This document shows positions 41,410 through 50,658 of a stretch of 64,000 bases of DNA, in pieces; the first letter of the stretch is position 1, and every line of letters begins with the position of its first letter. The notes beneath the pieces were generated by a model. The model did not search any database, had not been told where the DNA came from, and was given only the letters and a program-made list of their open reading frames with translations. Origin of the DNA: Mesorhizobium sp. ZC-5 (lineage in GTDB: Bacteria > Pseudomonadota > Alphaproteobacteria > Rhizobiales > Rhizobiaceae); assembly GCF_025753855.1 (NCBI RefSeq), contig NZ_JAOWPT010000015.1:62001-126000 (forward strand), given 5' to 3'. Both the position numbers and the translations under genes were made by a program.

Positions 41410-42888
41410 ATGCAGGTTACTGAAACACTCAATTCCGGCCTGAAGCGCGAAATCAAGGTCACCGTGCCTGCCGGCGATCTCGAAGCCAAGCTTCTGGCAC
41501 GGCTTTCCGACGCCAAGAACAAGGTGCGGATCAACGGCTTCCGCCCTGGCAAGGTGCCGGTTCAACACCTGCGCAAGGTCTATGGCAAGTCGTTCATGGC
41601 AGAAGTGGTCAACGAGATCCTTTCCAATTCGACCCGCGAAATCCTCTCGGACCGCGGCGAAAAGGCTGCCATGCAGCCGGAAGTCGTGATGACCGAGGAC
41701 GAGAAGGAAGCCGAGAAGATCCTCGCGGGCGGCGCCGACTTCGAGTTCAAGCTCAACTACGAAGTCATTCCGGCGATCGAGATCCAGGATTTTTCCGGTA
41801 TCAAGGTGACCCGCCAGGTCTATGACGTCCCGGAAGCCGACATCGAGGAGCAGGTCCGCAAGGTCACCGCCGACGCGCGCGAATACGAAGTGAAGAAGGG
41901 CAAGGCCGAACTCTGGGACAAGGTCACGATCGACTACCTCGGCAAGGTCGACGGCGAGCCGTTCGATGGCGGCACGGCGGAAGATTCCGGCCTCGTGCTG
42001 GGCTCCGGCCAGTTCATTCCGGGCTTCGAGGAACAGCTGGTCGGTGTGAAGGCGGGTGACGAGAAGGTCGTTTCGCTGACCTTCCCCGAGACCTACCAGG
42101 CAACCCATCTCGCCGGCAAGGACGCCACCTTCGACGTCAAGGTCAAGGAAGTTTCCAAGCCCGACAGCACGGAGATCAACGACGAAGTCGCCAAGAAGCT
42201 CGGCCTGGAGTCGGCCGACCGCCTGCGCGAGATCATCCGCGGCCAGATTGAAAGCCAGTTCGGCCAGATGACCCGCCAGAAGGTGAAGCGCGAACTGCTC
42301 GACGCGCTCGACGGCAGCTACAGCTTCGAAGCCCCGTCGAACCTGGTCGATGCCGAGTTCAACAACATCTGGAGCCAGGTGAACCGCGATCTCGAGGCGG
42401 CCGGCCGTAGCTTCGCCGATGAAGAGACGACTGAAGAAGAGGCGCGCGCCGAATATCAGCGCCTTGCCGAACGCCGCGTTCGCCTTGGCCTCGTGCTTGC
42501 CGAGATCGGCGAGAAGGCCGGGGTTCAGGTCACCGACGAGGAAATGCAGCGCGCTCTGTTCGAGACGGTTCGCCGTTTCCCGGGCAACCAGCAGCAGGAA
42601 ATCTATGATTTCTACCGCAACAATCCGGCGGCCCTCACCAACATCCGGGCGCCTTTGTTCGAGGAGAAGGTCGTCGATCATCTGCTGTCCCAGATTGCCG
42701 TGACCGACAAGAAGGTTTCGAGGGAAGAACTGCTCGCCGACGATGAAGTCGCCGAAGGCGGCGCTAAGCCGGAAAAGAAGAAGGCTGCTCCGAAGAAGAA
42801 GGCGGAAGCCAAGAAGGCCGATACCGACGAGCCGGCCGAGCCCAAGAAAGCCGCGCCGAAGAAAAAGGCTGCCGCCAAGAGCGAATGA
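41410..42888 (+). CDS. tig: Trigger factor (ribosome-associated chaperone, peptidyl-prolyl isomerase)
   Basis: A 492-residue protein beginning [20 protein letters not shown]. The ribosome-docking signature is [20 protein letters not shown]. The FKBP-like domain lies at about 160-245 ([20 protein letters not shown]), followed by the C-terminal chaperone arms. The last 50 residues are a Lys/Ala-rich tail ([15 protein letters not shown]), an addition seen in rhizobial trigger factors. ATG 41410 is preferred over 41374 from family N-termini. A terminator follows. Confidence 0.95.
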   Translation: MQVTETLNSGLKREIKVTVPAGDLEAKLLARLSDAKNKVRINGFRPGKVPVQHLRKVYGKSFMAEVVNEILSNSTREILSDRGEKAAMQPEVVMTEDEKEAEKILAGGADFEFKLNYEVIPAIEIQDFSGIKVTRQVYDVPEADIEEQVRKVTADAREYEVKKGKAELWDKVTIDYLGKVDGEPFDGGTAEDSGLVLGSGQFIPGFEEQLVGVKAGDEKVVSLTFPETYQATHLAGKDATFDVKVKEVSKPDSTEINDEVAKKLGLESADRLREIIRGQIESQFGQMTRQKVKRELLDALDGSYSFEAPSNLVDAEFNNIWSQVNRDLEAAGRSFADEETTEEEARAEYQRLAERRVRLGLVLAEIGEKAGVQVTDEEMQRALFETVRRFPGNQQQEIYDFYRNNPAALTNIRAPLFEEKVVDHLLSQIAVTDKKVSREELLADDEVAEGGAKPEKKKAAPKKKAEAKKADTDEPAEPKKAAPKKKAAAKSE

Positions 42889-42912
42889 TTTTCGCCTCGG
42901 ATCGATCGAACC

Positions 42913-42942
42913 AAAGGGCTGCCGCGAGGCGGCCCTTTTCTT
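42913..42942 (+). terminator. Rho-independent terminator of tig
   Basis: An 11-bp stem AAAGGGCTGCC / GGCGGCCCTTT with one G-U pair and GCGA loop is followed by TCTTTT. It starts 25 nt after the tig stop. Confidence 0.8.
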
Positions 42943-43068
42943 TTGTGGCGACGCCGTTGATCGGAAGGCTCTTCGATCGGCGATGCCGTACGGACCTAAG
43001 GGTGGTGGAATGCCCGTCTGCTTTTTGCTTTCATGCACGCCGTTGCAAACGAGAATCGAAGGAAGCCG

Positions 43069-43578
43069 ATGTCGTGCGCTCGACTGGAATTCTTGATCTG
43101 TCTGCTGACGATGCTCGGTTTTGCCGCGGCGGCACAGGCAGATACCGGACGTTGGCGGTGGAGCCGGGGCATGGATGGCGGGGCGGCTGTGACGCTGCGC
43201 AGCACCAACACCTTGAGCACCGGCAACCGTTCGATCGAGTACCACCCGCTGCTGACAATCGGCTGTAAGCCCGGAAAGGTGTCTAGCTGGACGCAGTCGG
43301 TGCGGATACGCGAGGCCACATCCGGCAGCGGCACCGTCCAAGTCTCGGTGCGGGTGGATGGAGCCGGACGATCGGAGGCATGGCGGCTGGGCCGCGCCAA
43401 CAGCAGCCTATCGCTCGACGGACGCGAAGGCGTCGCTCGTCTGCTCGATGCTCGGCAGCTTAATCTCGATTGGCGGATGGGCTATTTCTCGGGCAGGGGA
43501 CAGGCTGTCTTCAGCCTGGCTGGAATCAGGGATGCGGTGGCGAGGATCGCCGCTGCTTGCGGCATCGATCCGCCCTGA
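43069..43578 (+). CDS. Hypothetical secreted protein (169 aa)
   Basis: ATG 43069 is supported by GAAGGAA 4 nt upstream; the frame is open to 43033. The N-terminus LEFLICLLTMLGFAAAAQA is a signal peptide, probably cleaved after AQA. The mature part begins DTGRWRWSRGMDGGAAVTL, has two cysteines (IGC and AAC) and no transmembrane segment. The domain is not recognised. It is convergent with radC, the two stops being adjacent (43578 and 43579). Confidence 0.7.
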   Translation: MSCARLEFLICLLTMLGFAAAAQADTGRWRWSRGMDGGAAVTLRSTNTLSTGNRSIEYHPLLTIGCKPGKVSSWTQSVRIREATSGSGTVQVSVRVDGAGRSEAWRLGRANSSLSLDGREGVARLLDARQLNLDWRMGYFSGRGQAVFSLAGIRDAVARIAAACGIDPP

Positions 43579-44334
43579 TCAGATCAGCAGCAGGCCCTTC
43601 ATGCTGGCATGGCCGTTCTTGCCGATGATGATGTGATCGTGGACGGCAATGCCGAGCGGCTTGGCCGTATTGACGATCGTCTTGGTCATCTCGATATCGG
43701 CGCGCGACGGCGTCGGGTCGCCCGACGGATGGTTGTGGACGAGGATGATCGCCGTGGACGAGAGCTCCAGCGCGCGCCGTACCACTTCGCGCGGGTAGAC
43801 GGGCGTATGGTCGACGGTGCCGGTCTGCTGCACCTCGTCGGCGATCAGCGCATTCTTCTTGTCGAGAAACAGGATGCGGAACTGTTCGCGCTGCTCAAAG
43901 GCCATCGAGGCGCGGCAGTAATCCAGCACCTGCGTCCACGACGCGAGAATCTCCGACCCTTGGATGGCACTGCGTGCCATCCTCTGGGCAGCCGCAGCGA
44001 CGACCTTGAGGTCGAGTGCCGCCGCCTCGCCGATATCCGGTACCTCGCGGATCAGGTGTTCGGGAGCACCGAGCACTTCGGCGAGCGACCCGAAGCGTTT
44101 CAGCAGCGCCTTGGCACGCTCCTTCGTGTCGGCCCGCGGGATCGAGCGGAAGAGCAGCATTTCGAGCACTTCATAGTCGGAAAGCGCACCCGGTCCCGAC
44201 GCGCGAAACCGCTCGCGCAATCTCTGCCGGTGGCCGGAGTAATGCGGTTTTTCTTCGGAAGCTTTTGTTTTCCGCAGAGGTTTCAGTGGCCGTTCGGCCA
44301 GGAAACCACGCTCGTCCCCGCCTTCTTCTTCCAT
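43579..44334 (-). CDS. radC: RadC-family JAB/JAMM-domain protein
   Basis: A 251-residue protein. The N-terminal helix-hairpin-helix part ([20 protein letters not shown]) is followed by the JAMM metalloprotease-like core with Glu in [12 protein letters not shown] and [18 protein letters not shown], then [11 protein letters not shown]. Despite the name, the family has no proven repair role and is often linked to mobile DNA. It lies 55 nt downstream of map on the same strand. Confidence 0.9.
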   Translation of the reverse strand: MEEEGGDERGFLAERPLKPLRKTKASEEKPHYSGHRQRLRERFRASGPGALSDYEVLEMLLFRSIPRADTKERAKALLKRFGSLAEVLGAPEHLIREVPDIGEAAALDLKVVAAAAQRMARSAIQGSEILASWTQVLDYCRASMAFEQREQFRILFLDKKNALIADEVQQTGTVDHTPVYPREVVRRALELSSTAIILVHNHPSGDPTPSRADIEMTKTIVNTAKPLGIAVHDHIIIGKNGHASMKGLLLI

Positions 44335-44389
44335 CTACCTGGCAACCCCGGTATTCCCCTGGCTGCTTGTTCCGCAACCTTCGGAAATA

Positions 44390-45217
44390 CTAGGACGGCA
44401 GGCCGGGCCGGTCGAGCCCTTTCGGCGAGAGCGTGAAGATTTCGCAGCCGGTCGAAGTGACGCCGATCGTATGTTCGTATTGCGCCGACAGAGAGCGGTC
44501 GCGGGTGACTGCCGTCCAGCCATCGGACAGCACCTTCACATGCGGGCGGCCGAGATTGATCATCGGCTCGATGGTGAAGATCATGCCAGGGCGCATCTCG
44601 ACGCCTTCGCTGGCGCTGCCGTAGTGAAGGATGTTCGGCGCGTCATGGAAAAGCTGGCCGACCCCGTGGCCGCAGAAGTCGCGCACCACCGAGCAGCGTT
44701 CAGCCTCGGCGAAAGCCTGTATGGCGGCGCCGATGACGCCCGTGCGGGCACCGGGACGCACGGCGGCGATACCACGCATCAGGCACTCATGGGTGACTTC
44801 GAGCAGGCGTTCGGCGGCGCGCTTGATCTGGCCGACCGGGTACATGCGGCTGGAATCGCCGTGCCAGCCGTCGAGGATATAGGTGACGTCGATGTTGACG
44901 ATGTCGCCGTCCTTCAACGGTTTCTGGTCGGGAATGCCGTGGCAGACGACATGGTTGATCGAGGTGCAGGACGACTTGGTGTAGCCGCGGTAGTTCAGTG
45001 TGGCGGGTAGGGCGCCGTGATCCATGCCGAATTCGAAGACGAACCGGTCGATCGCATCGGTGGTCGTGCCGGGTTCGACCATGGCGGCCAGTTCGTCGAG
45101 GCAGCGTGCCGTGAGGTCGCAGGCTTTGCGCATGCCGGCAAACGCCTCTTCGCCGTAGAGACGGATCTGCCCGGTATTGCGAAGCGGTGCGGTGGCGGCG
45201 TCGAGGTAGGTGACCAT
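44390..45217 (-). CDS. map: Methionine aminopeptidase, type I
   Basis: A 275-residue cobalt/iron-dependent peptidase removing the initiator Met. The metal ligands can be seen: D in NIDVTYILDGWHGDSSRM (two Asp), H in RDFCGHGVGQLFHD, E in MIFTIEPMI, and the last Glu in QYEHTIGVTS. His in NHVVCHGIPD is the substrate-side residue. ATG 45217 gives the normal start; the frame is open further upstream. Confidence 0.94.
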   Translation of the reverse strand: MVTYLDAATAPLRNTGQIRLYGEEAFAGMRKACDLTARCLDELAAMVEPGTTTDAIDRFVFEFGMDHGALPATLNYRGYTKSSCTSINHVVCHGIPDQKPLKDGDIVNIDVTYILDGWHGDSSRMYPVGQIKRAAERLLEVTHECLMRGIAAVRPGARTGVIGAAIQAFAEAERCSVVRDFCGHGVGQLFHDAPNILHYGSASEGVEMRPGMIFTIEPMINLGRPHVKVLSDGWTAVTRDRSLSAQYEHTIGVTSTGCEIFTLSPKGLDRPGLPS

Positions 45218-45377
45218 GTCGGTGTCCAGAAATAGGGCGGTGCGGCTTCCATCGCGACCGCATCCGCCATGATTTGGCACCGGATCGCCGCCGCTTCAAC
45301 CCTTAAGTGATTTTGGTCAGGCTCGGTCGGCGTTTTCGCGGCATTCGAGCCGAAGAATCCAACAATCTCGCGGAATA

Positions 45378-46136
45378 TCAGAGGTAACACTGCTCGTTTG
45401 CACGTCCGCGCATGACATAGGCGCTGCGGTCGCCGCATTGCTTGCCGTTGATCATCAGGTCGTACGGACACTGGCAGTCGCCGCGTTGCGCTTCACGGGC
45501 CGGACGTTTCGACTGCAACAGGCCGGCCAGCGGCAGGCTCGAGGTGGGGGCGGCCGGTTCCCGTGCCCTGGAGGCAGGGACGGGTTCTTTCGCCCTTGTG
45601 GCGACGGTCTTCGCAACCGGCTCCGGCGGCCGTGGCGCGTTCGGGTCCGGCAGGCGCAGATAATCGCCGTGCACCCATCCCTTGCGGCCGGCGACGACGA
45701 CGCGTCGCCATTTGCCCGACGATTCCAGGACGGTCGCCTTCTGGCCATGCTCGAGCCAGGTAATGAACCGCGACGACGTGCTGGCATCCTCGCGCAGACG
45801 CACGCGCTCGGAGGTGTAGAAAGCCCGTGTGTCGACGGGTTTGTCCGGCCGCTTGATCGAACTGGTGGTGAGTTTCGATGGGCGTGGCTCAGGTATGCTC
45901 GCTTGCGGCCGGTCCGCCGCCGACGTCGGTTGGATTGCCCGCTGCGGCTGTTTTTGGGAACGTTGCGGCTCAGCTTGGACGCGCTGCGCCGGCTTCGACA
46001 CGTTCCGCGTCACCGCGGGCCGCTCGGCGGCGCGCTGCTCACGCTTGCTGACCGGCTCCTGGGTTATCGCCCAGCCGCCGGCGGCCACCGCGCCGATCAC
46101 CAGCCATCTGAGCTTCGGGAGAACGAATCCAGCCAT
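45378..46136 (-). CDS. SH3-domain (SH3b) envelope protein
   Basis: A 252-residue protein with an N-terminal membrane anchor (LRWLVIGAVAAGGWAI), a polar Gln/Arg/Pro-rich linker, and a bacterial SH3 domain at about 108-162 (RLREDASTSSRFITWLEHGQ, then GWVHGDYL). The C-terminal 35 residues are a small Cys-rich motif (CQCPYD, KQCGDRSAY, EQCYL) shared by several alphaproteobacterial envelope proteins. SH3b domains bind peptidoglycan peptides; a specific role is not known. Confidence 0.8.
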   Translation of the reverse strand: MAGFVLPKLRWLVIGAVAAGGWAITQEPVSKREQRAAERPAVTRNVSKPAQRVQAEPQRSQKQPQRAIQPTSAADRPQASIPEPRPSKLTTSSIKRPDKPVDTRAFYTSERVRLREDASTSSRFITWLEHGQKATVLESSGKWRRVVVAGRKGWVHGDYLRLPDPNAPRPPEPVAKTVATRAKEPVPASRAREPAAPTSSLPLAGLLQSKRPAREAQRGDCQCPYDLMINGKQCGDRSAYVMRGRANEQCYL

Positions 46137-46197
46137 GCGGCAATTGTGACCGCGAAGGCTTAAAACCCGGTTGACGTTCCGACGATCCCGTCTGGCG

Positions 46198-46944
46198 TCA
46201 TTTCTGAGTCAGGGTGGTGATGAACCGCTTGGTTCTTTCGCGCTGTGGATTGCCGAACACCTCCGCGGCAGGCCCGGTTTCGACCACCACGCCGGCTTCC
46301 AGGAACACGACTTCGCTGGCGATCTTCGATGCAAGGCGCAAATCATGCGTCGCCATCACCATCGTCGTGCCTTCCCGGGCAAGTTGGCTGAGTACATCGA
46401 CGACTTCGCCGGAAAGCTCCGGGTCGAGCGCCGACGTCGGCTCGTCGCACAAGAGCACGCGCGGCGAGGGCGCCAGTGCGCGGGCGATCGCCACCCGCTG
46501 CTGCTGGCCGCCTGACAGCGTCGCCGGCCAGGCATCGGCCTTGTGCGCCAGCCCGACCTTTTCGAGCAGGGAAAGCGCCCGTTCGCGGGCTCTTTCCTGC
46601 GGCCATTTCAAAACGGTCGTCAGCCCTTCCATGATGTTCTCGATCGCGGTGCGGTGCGGGAAGAGCTGGAAATTCTGGAACACCATGCCGGTCTGGCGGC
46701 GCAGCTTCTGCACCGAGGCCCAACCGACCTTTTGCCCAGGATGGAAGGTCAGCGCCTCGTCGCCAATCCGCACCATGCCCGAAGTCGGGATCTCCAACAG
46801 GTTGATGCAGCGCAGCAGCGTGCTCTTGCCGCCGCCCGACGGGCCGACCAGTGCGGTCACCCCGCCCTCGGCGATGCGGACGCTGACGCCCTGTAGCACG
46901 AGGTTGTCGCCGAAGCGCTTCTCGATGTCGGTGAGCTCGATCAT
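46198..46944 (-). CDS. Amino-acid (probably cystine) ABC importer, ATP-binding subunit
   Basis: A 248-residue ATPase of the polar amino acid group (GlnQ/TcyN type). Walker A GPSGGGKSTLL, Q-loop MVFQNFQLFPH, signature LSGGQQQRVAIARAL, Walker B VLLCDEPTSALDPE and H-loop MATHDLRLA. The ATG overlaps the permease stop by 4 nt. With the permease and the FliY-like binding protein it forms a complete importer. Confidence 0.9.
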   Translation of the reverse strand: MIELTDIEKRFGDNLVLQGVSVRIAEGGVTALVGPSGGGKSTLLRCINLLEIPTSGMVRIGDEALTFHPGQKVGWASVQKLRRQTGMVFQNFQLFPHRTAIENIMEGLTTVLKWPQERARERALSLLEKVGLAHKADAWPATLSGGQQQRVAIARALAPSPRVLLCDEPTSALDPELSGEVVDVLSQLAREGTTMVMATHDLRLASKIASEVVFLEAGVVVETGPAAEVFGNPQRERTKRFITTLTQK

Positions 46945-47624
46945 GACCGCGCCTCCAGGAACCCACCATAGCGGTTGAGGCGTTCTTCCAGCCGCACCTG
47001 CAGCGTGGAAAGAATGGAGCTGAGCGCGAGATAGATCAGCGCCGCCTCGATATAGAGGATCAGCGGTTCATAGGTGGTGGCGACGATGCGCTGCGCGGCC
47101 TGGAACATCTCCGGCACGGTTATGGCGGCGGCAAGCGACGTGTCTTTGACCAGCGAGATGAACGTATTGGAGAGCGGCGGCACCGCGACGCGAGCCGCCT
47201 GCGGCAGGATCGTGCGGCGCATCGCCTGCGGCCAGTTCATGCCGATCGAATAGGCGGCCTCCCACTGGCCCTTCGGCACCGAGGCGATGACCGCGCGGAT
47301 GATTTCGGACGAATAGGCCCCGACATTCAGCGTGAAGCCGATCAGCGCCGCCGGAAAGGCGTCGAGCACGATGCCGACGCTGGGCAGCCCGTAGAAGATC
47401 AGGAACAGTTGCACGAGCAGCGGTGTGCCGCGGATGATCCAGACGTAGAAACGCACGATCGCCGTGAACGGCCAGGCGGCGAACAACCGGATCAGCGCCA
47501 CCACCAGGCCGAGCGTCAGGCCGAGCACGAACGAAAGCAGGGTGAGGGGCGCCGTAAAGACTAGCGCGGCCCATAGCAGCGGGCCGAGCGAGTCCAGCAT
47601 CAATTGCAGCCAGTGGGGCAACAC
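46941..47624 (-). CDS. Amino-acid (probably cystine) ABC importer, permease subunit
   Basis: A 227-residue permease with five or so helices. The HisMQ-type motif is GAYSSEIIRAVIASVPKGQW, followed by EAAYSIGMNWPQAMRRTILP (EAA loop). NTFISLVKDTSLAAAI is conserved in TcyL/YecS. The start is taken as GTG 47624 with GGAG 7 nt upstream; TTG 47621 is also possible. A hairpin separates it from the binding-protein gene upstream. Confidence 0.88.
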   Translation of the reverse strand: MLPHWLQLMLDSLGPLLWAALVFTAPLTLLSFVLGLTLGLVVALIRLFAAWPFTAIVRFYVWIIRGTPLLVQLFLIFYGLPSVGIVLDAFPAALIGFTLNVGAYSSEIIRAVIASVPKGQWEAAYSIGMNWPQAMRRTILPQAARVAVPPLSNTFISLVKDTSLAAAITVPEMFQAAQRIVATTYEPLILYIEAALIYLALSSILSTLQVRLEERLNRYGGFLEARS

Positions 47625-47672
47625 GGTCGATCTCCAGAAGCAGTGAGCCGTGCGGCTCATGCGCAAAACAGA

Positions 47673-47703
47673 AAGCGGACCGACCCGTCGGGTCGATCCG
47701 CTT
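47673..47703 (-). terminator. Intra-operon hairpin between binding-protein and permease genes
   Basis: AAGCGGA-x-CGACCC pairs with GGGTCG-x-TCCGCTT around GTC; on the minus strand it is followed by TCTGTTTTG. Such partial terminators commonly raise the binding protein level over that of the membrane subunits. Confidence 0.6.
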
Positions 47704-47722
47704 GTTCGTCCCGGCAGCTATC

Positions 47723-48496
47723 TTACTGCGAAACGTCTTGGCCGAAATATTTGTCGGAGATTTTCTGGTAGGTGCCGTCGGCCTTGATCTCGGCCAGCAC
47801 CTTGTTGATCGCCTCGAGCAGTTCCGGCTCGCCCTTGCGGATGATGACGCCCGAATAGTCGGCGTTTTCTTCCTGCGCGGCGATTTTCACGTTGGCGTCC
47901 GGCTTGTGCTTCTTGAAGTCGAGGAACGACAGGCTGTCGTTGATGGTGGCGTCGGCGCGGCCGTTGAGCACGAGCTGGATCGACTGGTCGAAACCATCGG
48001 TGCCGACCAGTTCGGCGCCGTTCGTTTCGGCGATCTTGCCGAAATTGCTGGTGAGCGACTGGGCCGACTTCTTGCCCTTGAGGTCGGCGAAGCCTTTGAC
48101 CTCTTCGTTGTCGCCGCGCACGATCAGCACCGCCTTGGAGGCGATATACGGATCGGAGAAATCGTATTTCTGCTTGCGCTGCTCGGTGATGCCCACCTGG
48201 TTGATCACCGCGTCGTAACGTTTGGCGTCAAGCCCGGCGATCAGGCCGTCCCACTTGCCCTCGAGGAACTCCGCCTTGACGCCGAGCCGCTTGGCGATCT
48301 CCTGGCCGATCTCCACATCGAAGCCGACCAGGGCGCCGTTGGCGTCGTGAAAGGTGAATGGCGCATAGGTGCCTTCGGTGCCGATCTTGAATGCGCCTGC
48401 CGCCTTGATTTGCTCGAGGTTTTCTCCGGCATAGGCCGAGGTAATGGCGAGAACCTGTATGGTTCCTGCCACGAGCAGCGATTTCAACCAGTTCAT
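47723..48496 (-). CDS. Periplasmic cystine/amino-acid-binding protein (TcyJ/FliY-like)
   Basis: A 257-residue solute-binding protein. The signal peptide ends at SAYA. The mature part has IGTEGTYAPFTFHDANGAL, GFDVEIGQEIAKRLGV, KWDGLIAGLDAKRYDAVINQ and ITEQRKQKYDFSDPY, closely following E. coli FliY (TcyJ), so cystine or a related amino acid is the likely ligand. It is the promoter-proximal gene of the leftward importer operon. Confidence 0.88.
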   Translation of the reverse strand: MNWLKSLLVAGTIQVLAITSAYAGENLEQIKAAGAFKIGTEGTYAPFTFHDANGALVGFDVEIGQEIAKRLGVKAEFLEGKWDGLIAGLDAKRYDAVINQVGITEQRKQKYDFSDPYIASKAVLIVRGDNEEVKGFADLKGKKSAQSLTSNFGKIAETNGAELVGTDGFDQSIQLVLNGRADATINDSLSFLDFKKHKPDANVKIAAQEENADYSGVIIRKGEPELLEAINKVLAEIKADGTYQKISDKYFGQDVSQ

Positions 48497-48863
48497 TGTC
48501 TTGAATCCCGAATTTTCCGGCCTTCAAGCCGGTATGGTGATGAGGCGGCAATGTCGCAGATACGGGGTGGAAGCGCTAAGCAAAAAATTTTCGGAGAAGT
48601 TACATTTCTGGAATGACGTTCTCGGTTTGCGCCCCATTCGCGCTGTTTGATCTCAGGCACGGAACGCCGCGACTGGCTTGTCACGACGCAACCAGGTCCG
48701 GCTTCATTTCGTTTTGGGGACGAAACCGGCGACGGCAGACGTTTGCCGGGAACGGACTTTATCATGATAGGAATACCAGCAAGTGCGCCTAGCGGATCGG
48801 CGCGGGCACGGCACTGGATCGGCATCGGCATGCAACGCCCAAGGGCAGATCGGGAAGCGCGCT
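48497..48863. other. Divergent control region between cystine-binding protein and type III PKS genes
   Basis: These 367 nt hold the leaders of two divergent operons. I see no small gene and no confident promoter box or riboswitch. Confidence 0.45.
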
Positions 48864-49940
48864 ATGGCGTCGGACGCCTATCTCAATCGTGTCGCGACGG
48901 CCTTGCCGCCTCACGACGTGCATCGCTTCTTCCTCGACTTCGCCGCCTCGCTGCTGATGAACGATCCGCGGCGGCGTTCGATCTTCAGCCGCATGGCCGA
49001 CAAGGCTGGCATCGAACACCGCTATTCCTGCTTCGAGCCGGCGGGTGATCCCGAGGGCGCGACGCTAGATGCGGACGGCGTTTTCAGGCGAGGTGCGTTT
49101 CCCGGCACCGGAAAGCGCATGGAGATGTTCGAAGGCGCCGCCCCCCGGCTGGCCCAGCACGCCGTCGACCGGCTTCTGCAGGGCGAGGACCGCAGCCGCG
49201 TCACCCATCTCATCGTCACCACATGCACCGGGTTCTCCGCCCCGGGCATCGATCTGGAACTCGTTGCGCAATGCGGGCTTGCAACATCGGTCGAGCGCAC
49301 GATCATCGGTTTCATGGGCTGCTACGCGGCAATCAACGCATTGAAACTCGCGCGACACATCGTCCGGTCGGATCCCGAGGCGCGCGTGCTTGTCGTCAAT
49401 GTTGAGATCTGCACGCTGCACCTCAAGGAGACCGACAACCTGGAAAAACTGCTGTCGTTCTGCTTGTGGGGCGACGGCTGCGCCGCCTCGCTCGTCACCG
49501 CCGAGCCGCATGGCTTGTTGCTTGACGGCTTCCATGCCGTCGTCGCTCCCGAAGGGCGGCAACTGATGACCTGGAGCATTCACGACGACGGTTTCGACAT
49601 GGTGCTGTCCGGGCAGGTGCCGGCGGCAATCCAGGAAGCGCTCACGACGGAGATCGCCGGCATCCTGAAAGGCGTGCCGGTCCGCGATGTCGACCTTTGG
49701 GCCGTCCATCCGGGCGGGCGCTCGGTGCTCGATGCGGTTGAACGGGCATTGCATCTCGACGCCCAGGCATTGCAGGCGTCGCGCGACGTGCTGCGCGACT
49801 ATGGCAACATGTCGTCGGCGACCGTGATGTTCGTCCTCGAAAAGATGCTGAAGTCGAGCCGTCCCGGTCTGCTCGGCTGCGCGATGGCCTTCGGACCGGG
49901 GCTGACCGCCGAGACGATGATGTTCCGGACCGCAGGCTGA
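48864..49940 (+). CDS. Type III polyketide synthase (chalcone/stilbene synthase superfamily)
   Basis: A 358-residue ketosynthase homodimer-type enzyme. The catalytic triad is complete: Cys153 in GFMGCYAAIN, His282 in WAVHPGGRS and Asn315 in DYGNMSSATVMFVL. TTCTGFSAPGIDLELV and the C-terminal MAFGPGLTAE are family blocks. It condenses acyl-CoA or acyl-ACP starters with malonyl-CoA to give pyrones or resorcinols. ATG 48864 gives MASDAYLNRVATALP. It is followed after 7 nt by a methyltransferase and then an FAD oxidoreductase, similar in order to the Streptomyces srsABC phenolic-lipid genes. The product is not predictable from sequence. Confidence 0.9.
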   Translation: MASDAYLNRVATALPPHDVHRFFLDFAASLLMNDPRRRSIFSRMADKAGIEHRYSCFEPAGDPEGATLDADGVFRRGAFPGTGKRMEMFEGAAPRLAQHAVDRLLQGEDRSRVTHLIVTTCTGFSAPGIDLELVAQCGLATSVERTIIGFMGCYAAINALKLARHIVRSDPEARVLVVNVEICTLHLKETDNLEKLLSFCLWGDGCAASLVTAEPHGLLLDGFHAVVAPEGRQLMTWSIHDDGFDMVLSGQVPAAIQEALTTEIAGILKGVPVRDVDLWAVHPGGRSVLDAVERALHLDAQALQASRDVLRDYGNMSSATVMFVLEKMLKSSRPGLLGCAMAFGPGLTAETMMFRTAG

Positions 49941-49947
49941 TCCGACG

Positions 49948-50658
49948 ATGCCCGGCCAACTCGCTCTTCGACGTGTCGAACCCGAGATCCTCGACGGGCT
50001 TTCTGCCGGCGATCCGCGCGCACAGGCGTCGCGCCGCGATTTGCGGCGCATCAATGCGTTGATGATCCAGGCCGGCATCATGGCGCGCCTGCTGCGGCGC
50101 CGCGTCGCCCGGCCGCCGCGCCGGATCCTGGAGATCGGCGCCGGCGACGGCGCTTTCATGCTGGCGGTGGCGCGCAGGATGGCGAAACGCTGGCCTCGGG
50201 TCGAGCTGACATTGCTCGACCGTGCCGACCTGATCACCGGCCTGCGCATCGACGAATTCGCCGCACTCGGCTGGCGTGCCGAGGCGGTCACGGCCGACGT
50301 GTTCGAATGGCTCACGCGAGCCGGCCACCAACGCGTCGACGTCATTGCGGCCAATCTTTTCCTGCACCATTTCGACGATGCCGGGTTGGCCAGCCTGTTT
50401 GCAGGGCTGCGGCCGCTGACTGCCGTTTTCATCGCTACCGAACCGCGCCGCGGCGCGGTCGCACTGGCGGCATCGCGGCTGCTTTGGGCAATCGGCGCCA
50501 ATGACGTGACCTTGCACGACGCGCCGGCAAGCGTGCGCGCCGGGTTCGTCGGCGCCGAACTGTCCGGTCTCTGGCCGCGCGGTGACGGCGCTTTCATCGA
50601 AGAGCGCGATATCGGCCCGTTCACCCACACTTTCGTGGCCACGGACGACCCTCGATGA
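49948..50658 (+). CDS. SAM-dependent class I methyltransferase in the PKS operon
   Basis: A 236-residue protein. SAM-binding motif I is ILEIGAGDGAFMLAVARRMA, preceded by the MIQAGIMARLLRRRVAR helix; post-I is ELTLLDRADL, and VIANLFLHHFDDAGLASLF is motif II/III. It most likely methylates the polyketide (O- or C-methyl). The stop overlaps the start of the oxidoreductase by 4 nt (ATGA), so the two are coupled. Confidence 0.87.
   Translation: MPGQLALRRVEPEILDGLSAGDPRAQASRRDLRRINALMIQAGIMARLLRRRVARPPRRILEIGAGDGAFMLAVARRMAKRWPRVELTLLDRADLITGLRIDEFAALGWRAEAVTADVFEWLTRAGHQRVDVIAANLFLHHFDDAGLASLFAGLRPLTAVFIATEPRRGAVALAASRLLWAIGANDVTLHDAPASVRAGFVGAELSGLWPRGDGAFIEERDIGPFTHTFVATDDPR

Noticed and set aside
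41107-43341. 744-codon open frame antisense to trigger factor.
   Set aside because: It is a shadow of GC-rich codon use; tig on the other strand has complete family motifs.
48497-48863. EcfG-type promoter (GGAAC...CGTT) ahead of the PKS gene.
   Set aside because: GGAAC is present near 48755 but no CGTT occurs at the proper spacing.
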